64,000 nucleotides of DNA from positions 20,149 through 84,148 of the forward strand of contig OENT01000698.1 in the NCBI GenBank assembly GCA_900239685.1, read 5' to 3'. How positions within the stretch are numbered: the stretch's first letter is position 1; each line of letters starts with the position of its first letter. Positions 11,828-25,400 of the stretch are shown one piece after another. The notes beneath the pieces are model-generated. The model was not told where the DNA came from. It did not search any database and saw nothing but the letters and a program-made list of their open reading frames with translations. A program made the translations under genes and the position numbers. The DNA is from Rotaria macrura (taxonomy: Eukaryota > Rotifera > Eurotatoria > Philodinida > Philodinidae).

Positions 11828-14800
11828 TTAAAATTTAACTTTAAGTGAAATAGCTGGTGGTGCATAAGTATTCATTGGCCAATCTTTCCCGTTGATTTTT
11901 AAATTCTTCGGCGAATCAACACGTAACGAAGGAATAGAAAATTTCTAAAAGTAAATCAATCAATTTGCTTTCGTCTCTTAAGTAACTAATTTATTTTCTC
12001 CTTTCGCTCGAACCTCTTTACGCCATTCAATATCCATTAAACGATAGACTGGCTTTGGAATTTCGATAATATCACCAAGTGAAACTGATGTTGATACATC
12101 AATGTAATAAACAGTAACGAGAACACAATGTTCTTCTGTATCAGCTAATATAAACATTCTGTAATTGAAATAAAAGCAAGTCATATGTTTCTATTAGACT
12201 AAGCAAAAACAATCATATCTCATACAATTTAACATCCTGTACACCAAGACTAGCGACAACTGTGCCACGATACGTTACATTATCATTTTCTCCAGGACGA
12301 AGAAATTCAAGTGGAACAATATTATTATTCAACGGTCGAGTTTCGTTTAATACAGAAACTAATGTTTTAAATTTTTTGGGTTTTATTCGACCCTTTAATA
12401 AATAGAGAAAACATTTTGCAATGTTTATTAAACGAAAGTCAAATAGATTCAACAAACCTTGCATGCTATAAGATCGGTTATCGTACGTAAATAACTAAGT
12501 AATTGATCTTGGTTGTTGCGTGCATCTTCATTTTCAGAGTCAAGTTCAAGTGAACGTTCATAAGAAGTTAAAGCTTCGGCGTAATCTTCATGATATTGTA
12601 GTGCCTTGTTGAACAAAGATTTGAAAAAAAATATTTAGAATCATCACAAAACATGCAAAACTATATCACAGAGAATCTCGCTTTAAACAATATGATCGAA
12701 GAAAAAGCTACACGAATCTCAATCTAGTGGTCAAGTTTTAAAGACTTTATCACTGATGATATTAACAAGTATATCTTGATTGAATACGCAATTTAAGTCA
12801 TTCAAAATTTTCGACTTTCATCAGCAGAAAATTACGAATTTTCATTTGAGATGTTTGTTTTTTGAAGTTAACAAGTTGCAAAGATTAATTCGTATAGAAA
12901 AAATTCAGAATACATTAAAGTAATGTGGCTTCTTCGATTTAAGTGAGAATAAGTAAGTAGTCCTTTGTCGAGATCTCTTCACCAAACATTTATGTTTTGA
13001 CGAAATCGTTACATAAGTTTATAGGATATGAACCGTAGTAAGTCTTGATCTTATTCCGATTGAAGAATGTTTCATCGATGCGAGTAGAAATAAATGCAAA
13101 AACCAACAAAAAAACTTAATAGAACATATAATCTTATAGATTTTTGCATAATTTACTCTCGTTTTCTTAGACTTGTCAATCGCTGGACCAATTCGTAAAA
13201 CTAGACTTCTTAGAATTGAAATCAATCTTTAATTTTCTTCTAGAAGGATACGACGTAAATCTAAGATTCGGTTTGAATAAAATGAACGTCTCTTGTTAAG
13301 TGCTAGCAAGGAAATCATTTCTCACATTTGAAATTAGTGAGAACGGTTCGAAAATTTTTTCATGAGTAACATGGGTGATAGTTTTTTCCATGATACAAAA
13401 CTAAAACTATAGTTAATTTTTCTCAACTACTAAACGATTTACATTGAAAAAGTCGAAAGAAAAGACGTCGAACGAAAAAAATTCGAGAAGAAAAAAGATC
13501 GAATAACGAAAAATATCGAATCAATGAAAAATGTTGTTAGATAAAATATAAAAATTTTATTTCATTGAAAACACAGGAAAAAGCGTTCATATAATAAGGA
13601 GAAATATCCATAAAAAATGAATCCTTCGATGCGTCGATGTGCACCCTATTAATATAAAGTTTATGTTGTTTTCGCGCTGAGCAATGATAAGGTATTCGAC
13701 AATGGCTCGATGTGACATCGTTGTTGTTGTTGCAATGTGCCATCAGAGTATCGATAGGTTTTTCTAAAATACCATTAGTGAAACTTGAACTAGGCAGACG
13801 TTTAGCAACTGTACTGATTTGTACATATAAGTGTTGAAATCGGCTTTCTTCACTAACAACGCATCTGATGAATGGGCTAAGTACAGGTACTAAACGTTGA
13901 CCAAGTTCAAGTTTTACTGATGGTATCCTAAGAAGTCGTATTGATACTCTTACGGCACGTTACAAGAATAACGCCGTCGGCATTGAACAGTTGTTGAATA
14001 ACTTATCATCGCTCAGTGTGAAAACAATATAAACTTTATATTAATCACGTACATCTGGACCTAGGGATGTGCAGTTTCATTTTACTGATTGCTGAGATCA
14101 CTGGAGATACTGAGCACTGAGTACTGACTACACTGCGCCGACACCACTGTCACTGGGACTCAACTGATACCGAACATCACTGACGTACCTATTCATCAAG
14201 AATATGTTAATGCGCAACTGCAACACATCAGTGATGGTCGATGTCAGTTGAGTTACAGTAACAGTGTTGTCTGTGCAATGTAGCAGTACTCAGTGCTCAG
14301 TATCTCGGTAATCTCAATTGTCAGTAAACTGAAACTGCACATGCCTATCTAGACCTATCGAAGGATTCATTTTTTATGGATATTTCTCCTTATTATATGA
14401 ACGTTTTTTTCCTGTGTTTTCAATGAAATAAAATTTTTATATTTTATCTAACAACATTTTTCATTGATTCGATATTTTTCGTTATTCGATCTTTTTTCTT
14501 CTCGAATTTTTTTCGTTCGACGTCTTTTCTTTCGACGTTATCAATACATACCTATGAAACTAGTCAATCATGTAGAAACCGTTCTCTTCATTGTAGGATA
14601 TCATATTTCAGTAACGTATTGTTGTTATAGTCGATGCAATCATGACTATAATTGATATTCAATAAATGATTATTTCTTTAAATTGTGCCTTTCTATTAGA
14701 TCGATGATATCCGTCATCGAACATGATGAGAAACGAGTCAAATTATGTTGGATTTTTCTACAAATTTTCCTCGAATTCATATCCCACTACTAGGTAATAT

Positions 14801-17776
14801 TCTGACAGATTTTCGAAATTTTTATGAAATGTCGAAATAGAAATCATGAAACTAATCATTTTATCTCTTATGATGGGATAAATCATTGTAAAACGAACTA
14901 CGATTATAAATTCTAGAATGATAAATTGCATGGAAAAGAGAATAACCAGAATCATATCTATCTCTTATACTATTGTCTATTTTACTAAAATAAAAATGAT
15001 GTTATTTTTACCACGCCTCGACTATAATGAAGATCGCCATCGTTTTCTGATTTTGGATCCTTGAGCTATTAAATCAATACGGAAAAACCAAACAAATGAA
15101 AGAAAATGAAAATGATTGTATAACTTACCGCAAGATTATAAGCACTAAATGCTTGCTTTAAATTTTTCGGATGATTTTCAACCATGAAATAAAAACATAC
15201 ATAAGAATTTGCAAGCGTATCTTTAAGAGAATAATAGGTCATAGACGAAATTCGATTAATAAACAATAGACTTACACCAGGATGCTCCATCTTTAACATC
15301 AAGTTCAACTCCTTGTTTAGCATATTGAATACTCTCTTCAATCATTCGATTTCGTTCGGTACGATCAGTTACTTTTGATGCTAATTGTCGTGTGACAATT
15401 GATAAATTTCGTAACACAAATCTATTTTTTTCCTACGAAATAAAAAGCAACTGTTTCTTTTAAAGAAGAATGTGAATTTTCGTTTTCGTTTTACTTTGCT
15501 ACTTGCATTCTTGAAACAATTGGCAGCCATTTCGAATTCTCCATTTTTAGCATAACTCTCTCCAAGTTCATTTAATGTTAATACATTGGATGGTTGAAGA
15601 AGCGCCGCTTTACTTAAATAATCTGTTGCACGTTTATCATATTCGGGAAAGATATTAAATGCACGACCCTTCCAATAGGAAAACAGAGCACGTTGACATG
15701 GATCACGAATTTGTTCTATTTAAAAACAAAATACGTAAATTTTGTTAGAAGAATTCAGAAAAAGAAAAGAAAATTACACTTCTACCTTCAATTTCATTGT
15801 AATTCGAAAGTATTTGATCGAGTCGTGTTCGAATTAATTTATAGCGATTTTTCGATGATTCAGAAGCCTTTACGTTCGGTTTAAATAATTCATCTCGATA
15901 TTGATATAGGTTTTCAACATCAGTCTAAATAAAATGTTCGTATTACATATGAGGCAATTAATCAGAATGAATGTATATATCATGAGAAGGCTTTCTTTTT
16001 GTATCCATGTCTACCTTGATCAGCGAATAGAAAGCTATGTATATAATGGCAAGAATCATTAGCATATGAAAGAGAGAGAAAAATAAAAACATGGCTACAT
16101 TTCATCATTTGATTGAGTCAGGAACTAATAGAACAAAAAGAAATAGAGTACTGCGTATAGAAACTCAATACGTTATGACACCAGAAATCGCGTTATTTAT
16201 TCCTAATTGTAACAATCAGGAGTATTTTTCATAATGTTTCCGATCCGTTGAATTCGAATGGCAATCTAGTTTGATTGATATGATATAATGTTTAGTAAAG
16301 TGTTTTAGTGATTTTTAAAACGTAATTTATTAGCATAGAATAATCAATTGGAATTCTATTTGTAATCGTCAGTACAAAAAAAATGGCAAACTAACGATTC
16401 TGTCTTGAAATGAATCATAAAATTTAAAAAGTTAGTCGTATCGTAAATTCTTAAACATACATAAAATGTTTAATTACTTCATGAATCGCGTTCGGATTAG
16501 GCTCAAGTTTGTTTAAGCTATTTATCTGTAACATTATTTGAGGAGATCAATCTATAGTATGGAGAAATGTTGCAAATTCAATTAGACCTTTGCATTACAT
16601 AGATATTCAGAGTAAGAGAACATTAGCACAGAATGATGATTGTTGCCTTATATATGTATTGTGTCTTTTGACGTATCAAAGATTCACAATCGATCGAAAT
16701 CCATAGTGCCTAATTATCTTTTGCGATTGAGTTTCAAAGTTTGATTATGATACATTTCTCTTGAATAAGTTTTCATCTATTAATATAAGAATGAAATTAC
16801 ATATCAGTTGTACTAATCAGAGAATAATATTTTCTTTTTTCCCTATAATCATTCTTGACAGATATATTCTGTCCTTTCAATTATCTTTTGTATGAATAAC
16901 ATTAGCAAATAAAAATGAAATGCTGCGATCATACATGAAATGTAAGACTGTTTAGTGACCGACGAATAAACTACGGTTTCATGGATTATACTTGTTTTTA
17001 TTTTCAAATTATTATTTTCATTGTAAAATACCTGAAGAAACATGTTGTGTTTTATTTAACTACAAAGTGTTCTTCAACACTACTAAAAACAGATTCAACG
17101 TGAGTAAGAAAGAAAAACAATGAAGCTTTTCTTTGCACACAGCGTGAGAATACTTGATTATGAAATCTCTTTAAAGAGAGATGTTTTCATTGCATTCTCA
17201 AGTATTTTAAAATCTCTTTTAATAGGAAAGAAAATTTATTTTTAGACATGATGTGAAACATGGAGTGAATTTTCTGTTACTGACTCTCAAAATTTCTAAT
17301 TTTTCATATTGCACTTTGTATCACCATGCGTTTCAATTAACATGTCATTGTCCCAGGTAACAGAAATACAATACTATGAAGTAAAAAGCGGAGAAAAAAT
17401 CTTTTACTAATGTAGACAACATTCTCGTTATGAAACAAATAAAAAAATGATTTTTGTCATTATGGCACAACATTAACCTACCGGATACGACTCGAAATTT
17501 AATGATTCACTCATCGAACATAAAGAGAAAAATTTGCTATGGTAACCAAACAACTTTTAAGTACAATAAGTCATCTATAACCGACATCCGACTGTATATG
17601 ACTGATTCATTTCGACATTATGATTAAGATTTGTGTTCGAGGAATTTTCTTACCTTAAAAGCTGAAACAGTCTTGGCTTCTTCTGCCTAAAATGGATGCA
17701 TTCAGTAATTATCTTAATTAACGTCCGAATAAATGTTTACCGTTCTTAATTGTACTTCATCAACTAAATCAGTCAT
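11828..17776 (-). CDS. TTC5: TTC5/STRAP-like tetratricopeptide protein with C-terminal OB-fold
   Basis: Starts at 17776 with MTDLVDEVQLRT. The TPR region includes YWKGRAFNIFPEYDKRATDY, LNELGESYAKNGEFEMAANC, ESIQYAKQGVELDVKDG, SYVCFYFMVENHPKNLKQAF and ALQYHEDYAEALTSYERSLE; each aligns in order with vertebrate TTC5. The C-terminal OB-fold follows: LRPGENDNVTYRGTVVASLG, GDIIEIPKPVYRLMDI and SLRVDSPKNLKINGKDW, with a stop at 11828-11830. Vertebrate TTC5 is a p300 cofactor and recognises nascent tubulin chains in tubulin mRNA autoregulation; the role here is inferred from homology. Two large introns (about 12608-15011 and about 15926-17654) break an otherwise compact gene. The first carries a 1.1 kb palindromic insertion. 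The 1.7 kb 5' intron shows no coding content. Confidence 0.88.
13537..13952 (-). pseudogene. Open frame through the left palindrome arm; unrecognised gene fragment
   Basis: The minus-strand frame is open from about 13952 to the TAA at 13537, about 138 codons with a first ATG at 13743. It includes SVKLELGQRLVPVLSPFIRC, EESRFQHLYVQISTVAKRLP and SSSFTNGILEKPIDTLMAHC. The opposite arm encodes a related peptide (KR-stop-PSSSFTDGIL, then IDTLTARYKNNAVGIEQLLN), with one in-frame stop. I recognise no family. It lies inside a TTC5 intron in the same orientation, with no sign of being spliced into TTC5. It is most likely a captured or decayed gene fragment. Confidence 0.35.
14062..14347. mobile_element. 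hAT-like MITE with 8-bp target site duplication
   Basis: This 286-bp element begins TAGGGATGTGCAGTTTCATT and ends with the complement of TAGGCATGTGCAGTTTCAGT. Its terminal repeats extend inward with decreasing identity, giving an almost palindromic unit rich in CACTGA/CAGT words. It is flanked by TCTGGACC (14054-14061) and TCTAGACC (14348-14355), an 8-bp duplication with one mismatch. TIRs starting YAGGG and an 8-bp duplication are typical of hAT transposons. It has no coding capacity. It sits in one arm of the larger palindrome, so it inserted after that palindrome formed. Confidence 0.75.
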
Positions 17777-17895
17777 TATGAATACTTCTAAAAGAAAAAC
17801 ACTAGATTTTTCTCATATATATTATGTTTTTTTTACTGCTCTTAACCCAATGACCAATGCTTTTCTTTCAATAATTTCTTTCTGTATTGCGCTTT

Positions 17896-17919
17896 TACAC
17901 ATACACACACACACACACA
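17896..17919. repeat. (CA)n microsatellite
   Basis: A run of CA dinucleotides lies about 120 bp upstream of the TTC5 start codon, so it may fall in the 5' untranslated or promoter region. Confidence 0.85.
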
Positions 17920-18084
17920 GCTACAAAAAAGAAAAGGTTCGCACGACAAAGAACAGAAGAAAAGAGAAAAAAATGATAAAGTAACACTGAAGTAAAAGTT
18001 TCAATCAAAAGAAAAACAGAAGAAAATGTCAAATGTTCACTGGAAAACCATTTGCACGTTTAAATAACGAATAAATATGCATAT

Positions 18085-18284
18085 AATATATATATATATA
18101 TATATGTAAAGAGTTAAAACCTGTCCTTTGTATTTGAGAAAACGAAAAGTAGAATTATGTACAGATAAATTCTATTGAAATTCTTATTTTCAGATTTCTC
18201 TTCAACAGAAAACAATATATTTTAGTCGATAAAACGAAAAGAGAAAGTTCATATATATATATACGTATATATATATATATGTAT
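18085..18284. repeat. Two (AT)n tracts between TTC5 and RAB2
   Basis: TA repeats at about 18085-18105 and 18251-18284 occupy the intergenic stretch between the RAB2 stop (18448) and the TTC5 start (17776). Confidence 0.85.
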
Positions 18285-18447
18285 GTATAGAGATAAGATA
18301 TATTTTTCTTAAACAGACATGAAGAACAACGAAGAGAAAAATACAACATAAAAGCATAAATTCACGTAAAACACATGAAAAGAGATGTGCAGAAAAAGAA
18401 GAAGAAATTAATGCTGTTGCTATAATCTGATAAAATTTTGCTTCGTT

Positions 18448-19475
<1,028 letters not shown>

Positions 19476-22420
19476 TTTTCAAAATTAACTATTGGAACAA
19501 TTTATTTTATCTTTGGATAATCTAAAATCGTTTTAAAAGACTAGATATTATTTGATGTAAGAGATGATGATTCACAATCAGAATATTCAATGAGACATCA
19601 GCTACAGTACTGCTGCTGCTGCTGCTGCTATGTCACCATCTTGAATGTTGATGATCGACTGACTTCTGAAGTTGTATTCTGTTTTATTTTAACCAACGAC
19701 ATCTATATACGCAGATTGATTGTCCTTTATGTAAATCAAATAAAAAATAATTGTGGAACTAATGTTAGTAACTGCTACTTTCAATTTTTAAATAATTTTG
19801 TTTGCTAAACTATTGGAAAACTAATATTAGAAGAAGTTTTTACATACATCAAATGAAATTGATTTTAACAACTACATGGGTTCTGTAATGTAAACCATAT
19901 TAGAAGAATATCTTCAAATTATGACTCCTTATATAAACTGATTTTTGATATAGTTACAGGTGAATGTGTACAATGATAGGCAAGCGTTTCATAAATACTC
20001 AGTCAATCAAGTTCACATGACTCATCTGTCACAAAATGTCGAAACATGTTGTTGACAACTCTTGAAAACTATGTGGACTCTCTTTCTCTCTCTCTGCATC
20101 GGATTATAAAATCTAATCATCACTAGTACTAAAAAGAATATTTCGTGTCAGAGTAATTGAATTAATCATTATAGATGAAGGAGTATTTTTTGTTTCATCA
20201 TTTAGCTAAACTCTGTCAAGACAAGAATGTTCTAATAAGACCGACGAGAGAAATACTGAGTAAACAGGCATTGGTTGAATGTTATGTTTGATATCGGTGG
20301 TTGAATATTATTTCCTTACAAATGTATGAAAGAATAATAAAGCACTACTGAAGGAAAGTAATTATATAATTTGACTTTGACCTGATGAATAATCAAGGAG
20401 TAAAGTTCATGCAGGTGAATCCAGAGAACAATGAAGGAGAAAAATCTAATAGTGCTTGTCATACAGACGTTACTGTGATGCATTAGCACATTCTCATCGA
20501 AGAAAAATAAAACACAAATGAAAATAGATTACTAACATGAGAATGAGAATTTTTTCAAGGTACTACACACGTGCTTGAGATGACTCATTCTATACGTGGC
20601 ATACAAAGCATGATTCTGCCCTTATTCAGTTGTTATGTTTCCAACGAAAATGACACATTCATTTTCCAAACAGAGCTATCAAGATCTCTATCTCTTTGTT
20701 TTGTTTTTGATACCGATGTTTTAAACACTGATTCAAGACTATTAAAGATCAAATTATGTAGATCTATCTGTTGTTTATGAATTCTGATATCAAAGACAAA
20801 GGCAAGGATCTAGAATCGAGTTGTCAATCATCTGCTATCTTCTATCGTTATAAACAAATGCAAAATGGTGTTTCAGCTAATAATAGGTCACACTCGCTGA
20901 GAAAAATCTACGTGCATTCATTTCTTCTGGTTTACTGCTTCATAAATGTATGCATCAATAATTCGGAATTTCATATTTGAACAGATAAGGACTGAATAGT
21001 TACAGGAATAAATAAAGACAGACATTTGCTATCGTCGCGTCGGTACTAACATCAAAGTCTTCAGCTTCGTAGAGCAGTTTAGTACAATGTTTCTAACAGG
21101 AATTTTAAGCAAAGTAGCAATTCACAGTGTACCAACACTTTTTCCACATTATTCCCAGGAAAAGACAAAGTAATTTTTCAAACTCGCAAATGACCTGGGT
21201 ACTTTGCTTCTGCCTGTGGTACTTGACGTTAGAAACAGTGGTTCAACGTATATTTCTATAAAGTAAATCCAATAAGATAATATTTTAGACAGTGTATATA
21301 GACAGTTGTGGATCGGGATTAGGAAATAACAATCAAATTAATTTAAAAACTCGTCGGTGCTAACTTCAGATTGACTTGCAGTCTTCAGCTGCGAATAACA
21401 CGACATGGTCATATATTTCATATTCTATCTCTTAACGTATTTAATATTTGACTGTTTGAGTAAATATCGAGTCAATAACACTTCAGTAAAGAAAACGGTT
21501 GGAAAGCTCTACGTTCGGAATCTTTTGTCAGTTTTATAGATTGATCTTTGACAAAACCGAAGAATCGCTAATCCGTGGGTATTTCTTTTTGTGATATTGT
21601 TCTTGAAACTTGAATCAGAACAATGATATCTATTCAATTAAATATGATATTTAAAATTCTGTTTGTTTGCAAATAAGAACGTGAAAATTCTTATTTTCCT
21701 TATCACTCTCATTTTTGCAAAAATGACTGTGGTTCGCGAACGGAGTCATTTATGAAGAATGCAGCCACCCAACCCAACGCAATTCATCGAACATCAAATA
21801 GTTGAGTATACTTTGATGTCCCCTTTTTTAAACAAAAATATCCGATCTGAAAAAACAACCAAGTCCAACGGTCTCAAACGTAGCCATCGAACGGAAAGAT
21901 AGAATTAGCATACGATCTAAGAGACACTTGGTTTAAATAAAGCATACACGTTCGTTAAACTGTACAGCGGATTGGTGTACATCAAAGAATTTGAAAGTAT
22001 TATAAACAGTTCTAAGCACACTGAAGTACATTACAGAACGTCAAAATAGTTATGATTTGAAAAGCACTTGCATCAAGTTATGTAAAGTATTTCAAAGAAG
22101 TTCGAATTAACTTCAAATCTCCAACTCCATTATTTTTGTTCGTGAAAAAATGATCTGTTCACCATCCATCCCAAGCGATGATTTCCTAATTTGAAAGAGT
22201 TTATCAATATTGTCAAAATATTTATGGCACATAGTTGTTCAGTGTATCTTGTCAGATGGAATGCAATTTTTCTGAAAAGAACATTTTTAACGAATTTCGA
22301 AATGATCAAATACTGCTGAGAAGTTTTCATCTGATATTAATTACATATATTGATGATATCGTTTCTCTTTCTAACGATATTTGGCGCTTTCGAATTGCTT
22401 TGTATTCTTATGCTATATAA
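19476..22420. other. Intergenic region between divergent RAB2 and ODAD2
   Basis: I see no convincing coding exon. A (CTG)n tract is at 19610-19628, close upstream of RAB2. A short direct repeat (CGTCGGTRCTAAC followed by AGTCTTCAGCT) occurs near 21037-21072 and again near 21351-21394. The missing 5' exons of ODAD2, if they exist, should lie here; an open frame at 22255-22420 is a weak candidate. Confidence 0.5.
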
Positions 22421-25400
22421 GTGAAAACGGAAGAAAGCGATGAAGATTTAAATTACGGAAAGTTAGCAAAGCGAATGGCACAAGTAACAAATAATACATT
22501 GACAGATGACAAGGAAACCGATGTTGAAAAGCATTCTATCGAACGACGTAGTAGTGTTAGACACCGTAACGAGAACGATAACGATGAAAGTGCAACATGG
22601 AGTGTTGGTAGTAATGGAGGTTTAAGTCGATCCAGTCACGATGATGGACTTATTTTTCAAAGTAAGAATAATTTTGGTTCATTTCTCGACGATTTCCTTT
22701 CGACTTTCGCTTGATTGTTGTCAGACACACAAACACATATTTATATATAAAGAACGAAAATGTTTTGATACCGTAACTTTTCTATGTCGAAATATTAAAG
22801 AATATTTGTCACTATTTTATTCCCTCACATTGGATAACACTGATAAAGATTCTAAAACTTTTATCTATGTTTTCTAAATGGAAAACTTGTGATTTCGAGT
22901 GTTTTCATGTATCTTTCACAACTGAAGTAACTGTTGTTTTTCAATTAATTTGAGAATGCTAGAGCAATTATGCCATTGATTCCAATATTCAGAATGTATT
23001 CTGAGAACTTCTCGTCTACCTGACCATATCGAATGAAACTTGTGAAACTCGAGATAATTTATTTTCTATTATATAGAATTGAAGTTAGAGATTGTATCAA
23101 GAACAAAGTGAACGCACCGAGAGCAGACCAGTCGTAGGGAGAAGCCGATCCAAAAATTGAAGAAAGTCATACGATGTTACTCAGAGCTGGATTTGGTCTG
23201 TATTCATAGAAATATGGTAGACAATTTTCCTCGAATTCAGAGAAATTCTTCTGATATCTTTTCCCAAAATAAGAGAAAGCTGACGCACTAAATTTTCAAA
23301 ATTCAGTCAATGTTCCCGATACAATTTTTTCGAGCCAGATAGTTTGACCCTGCTATCGGGTCACCACCAAATTATGTAGAACATCAGTTGTATAGATGGC
23401 AATTCAAAAGAATAGAATAGATTGAAATTCTTCACAAAGATGAACATAATCTTGATAGTTACGTTTAATCTAGATGTTTCAACTCATTCTAATGATCAGA
23501 AATTTGAAGAAATCGACAAATTATCCAAGTGAATAATTATTTGAAAGTTTTAATTTTATACTTTTCAAAAACAATCTAGAAAATCTAGAAATAATGATGA
23601 ATATCTCGATTTAAAAAATTACTTTGAAACCGATAATAATAGACACGAATATTTCTATGATGGTGTTGAAGAAATTTTATCGATGTCCGACAATGAACAA
23701 AGTAATCATAGTGAAGACGACGAACGTCTATTCAATGACGACGATCGAATCTCGTTTACGCGTGAACAACTTTTGGAATATCAACAAATAACAAAATTAA
23801 TTCGATTTGTTAAAGTCTATTGAGAAAGAGAAACAAAGATTTTGTTTATTTTTCTTATAATTATAAACAATATTCATCTAGAATGGTGGCCGATGTACAG
23901 CTATTCTATCACTAGCATTATTACGTGATCATAATTTACAAGGGCAAAGTGCTTTTTCAGCATTCAAAGATTCATCGGTTATAAGTGTTCTGCTGAATTT
24001 CATAGAGATGTATGATCGAGATCTTAAAGTAAAAGAATGAATTGAAATCATGATGTCAAAGAAATATTCGAATCCTTATTTTATATCTTATCTAGCTCAA
24101 CACACTATTTATTCTTCAAGATGCATGTCAAAATTCTTCATTTGCCTATGAAATATTTCGTTTAGGTGGAATAATAACAATTATCAATACAATGTGTTTA
24201 GATCGTATTGGTATACAAGAGAGTTGTTCTATTTTATATAAACTTTTAGTATTTCGTCGAGCACGAAGAGTTGTGAGACGTTTCGGTGGAATTAGTAAAT
24301 TAGTAAACAGAATAGAAGGGGCAGGTGAATGAGAATCATTTGATTTATAATTTTGATTTAGATTACTTTACTTGATGAATTAAGTGAAAATTTCATTGAA
24401 AATAATCAAATAATATCAGATATATTTCAAGTATTTTTATTATTATGTAAATCGGAAAAAAATAAATATGTTTGTATTCGATATGGCATTGGAAGAATCT
24501 TTATGAAAATTATTTTAAATATTTCAAATCAATCATCAAAATCAATCATTTCACTATTTGCCGTTCTTCTTCATATAGTAAGTTGTTATTATTAGTTCAT
24601 TAGAAAATTTTAATATAAAGAAATCCTATTTTTGACTCTATTTCTAATTTTGTTGAAAGAATCTAAACCAAAATGCCAATACTCTTCGGTACGAGTTGAA
24701 GTGAGAAATATCGTTCTAATAGGTTTTCATTTCGAAATGTAAATCACATATGATTATGAACATTTTTTATACTGCGGTTAGTTTAAGTGTAGAAGTACAA
24801 TCGTGAACGTTTCTGGATGCATTGTCCGTAATTTGTATCTTATTGTCTATTGTTGTGTCAGTGTCGTTAAAAAAACGTCTATTCTTGCATATAGAAGACT
24901 ATGGAAAGGAAATTGAATGTTGAAATTGGTTTGTCTATGAGCTTAAACGAAAGATTTTTACTTTGACTCATAACTAAAGCGACAGCAAATGATCCGTTCC
25001 TTATTTTCCTATTAAAATAAAATTGTCATATTCTAGCTGATGACTTCAAGTGTACTTAGTAACAAAATTTGTAGTCTTGTGAGAACATCATCTAAGAATG
25101 TCAGGTTAGAATTCACGCAATAAGACATGATTATTGTATCGTTTTGGAAAAATTTGTTGTTCACAAACTACCTTCCGAAAATTCACTCCTCGATGATTGA
25201 CTCAATGTCACAATGAAATATGAATAGGACGACAGATATAAGAAGTGATATTTGACAATGGTACACATGAAGAAATTTCTTAACTCGAAACTAAATGACG
25301 CAAACCGTAAGCTTATGGCACTCCTTTTATCTATTAAACAGACAGTTATAACTATGATTGTAGAAAAAAAACAATCGTACTCGGAAAAAGATCATTGTTC

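Larger units (their letters stand above)
13452..14536. repeat. 1.1 kb palindrome (foldback) inside a TTC5 intron
   Basis: The outer arms 13452-13630 and 14357-14536 are nearly identical reverse complements (about 180 bp, one or two differences). Inner arm pairs continue at lower identity: about 13647-13710 against 13979-14052, and 13770-13835 against 13870-13930, with the centre near 13850. The right arm is interrupted by a 286-bp MITE (14062-14347). The left arm read on the minus strand and the right arm on the plus strand give related peptides (see findings), so the palindrome looks like an inverted duplication of a coding fragment rather than a simple MITE. No clear target duplication is seen at its outer ends. 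Confidence 0.8.

Noticed and set aside
17145-17230. AATACTTGA/TCAAGTATT inverted words in the TTC5 5' intron
   Set aside because: The arms are only about 9-11 bp in AT-rich sequence; not distinguishable from chance.
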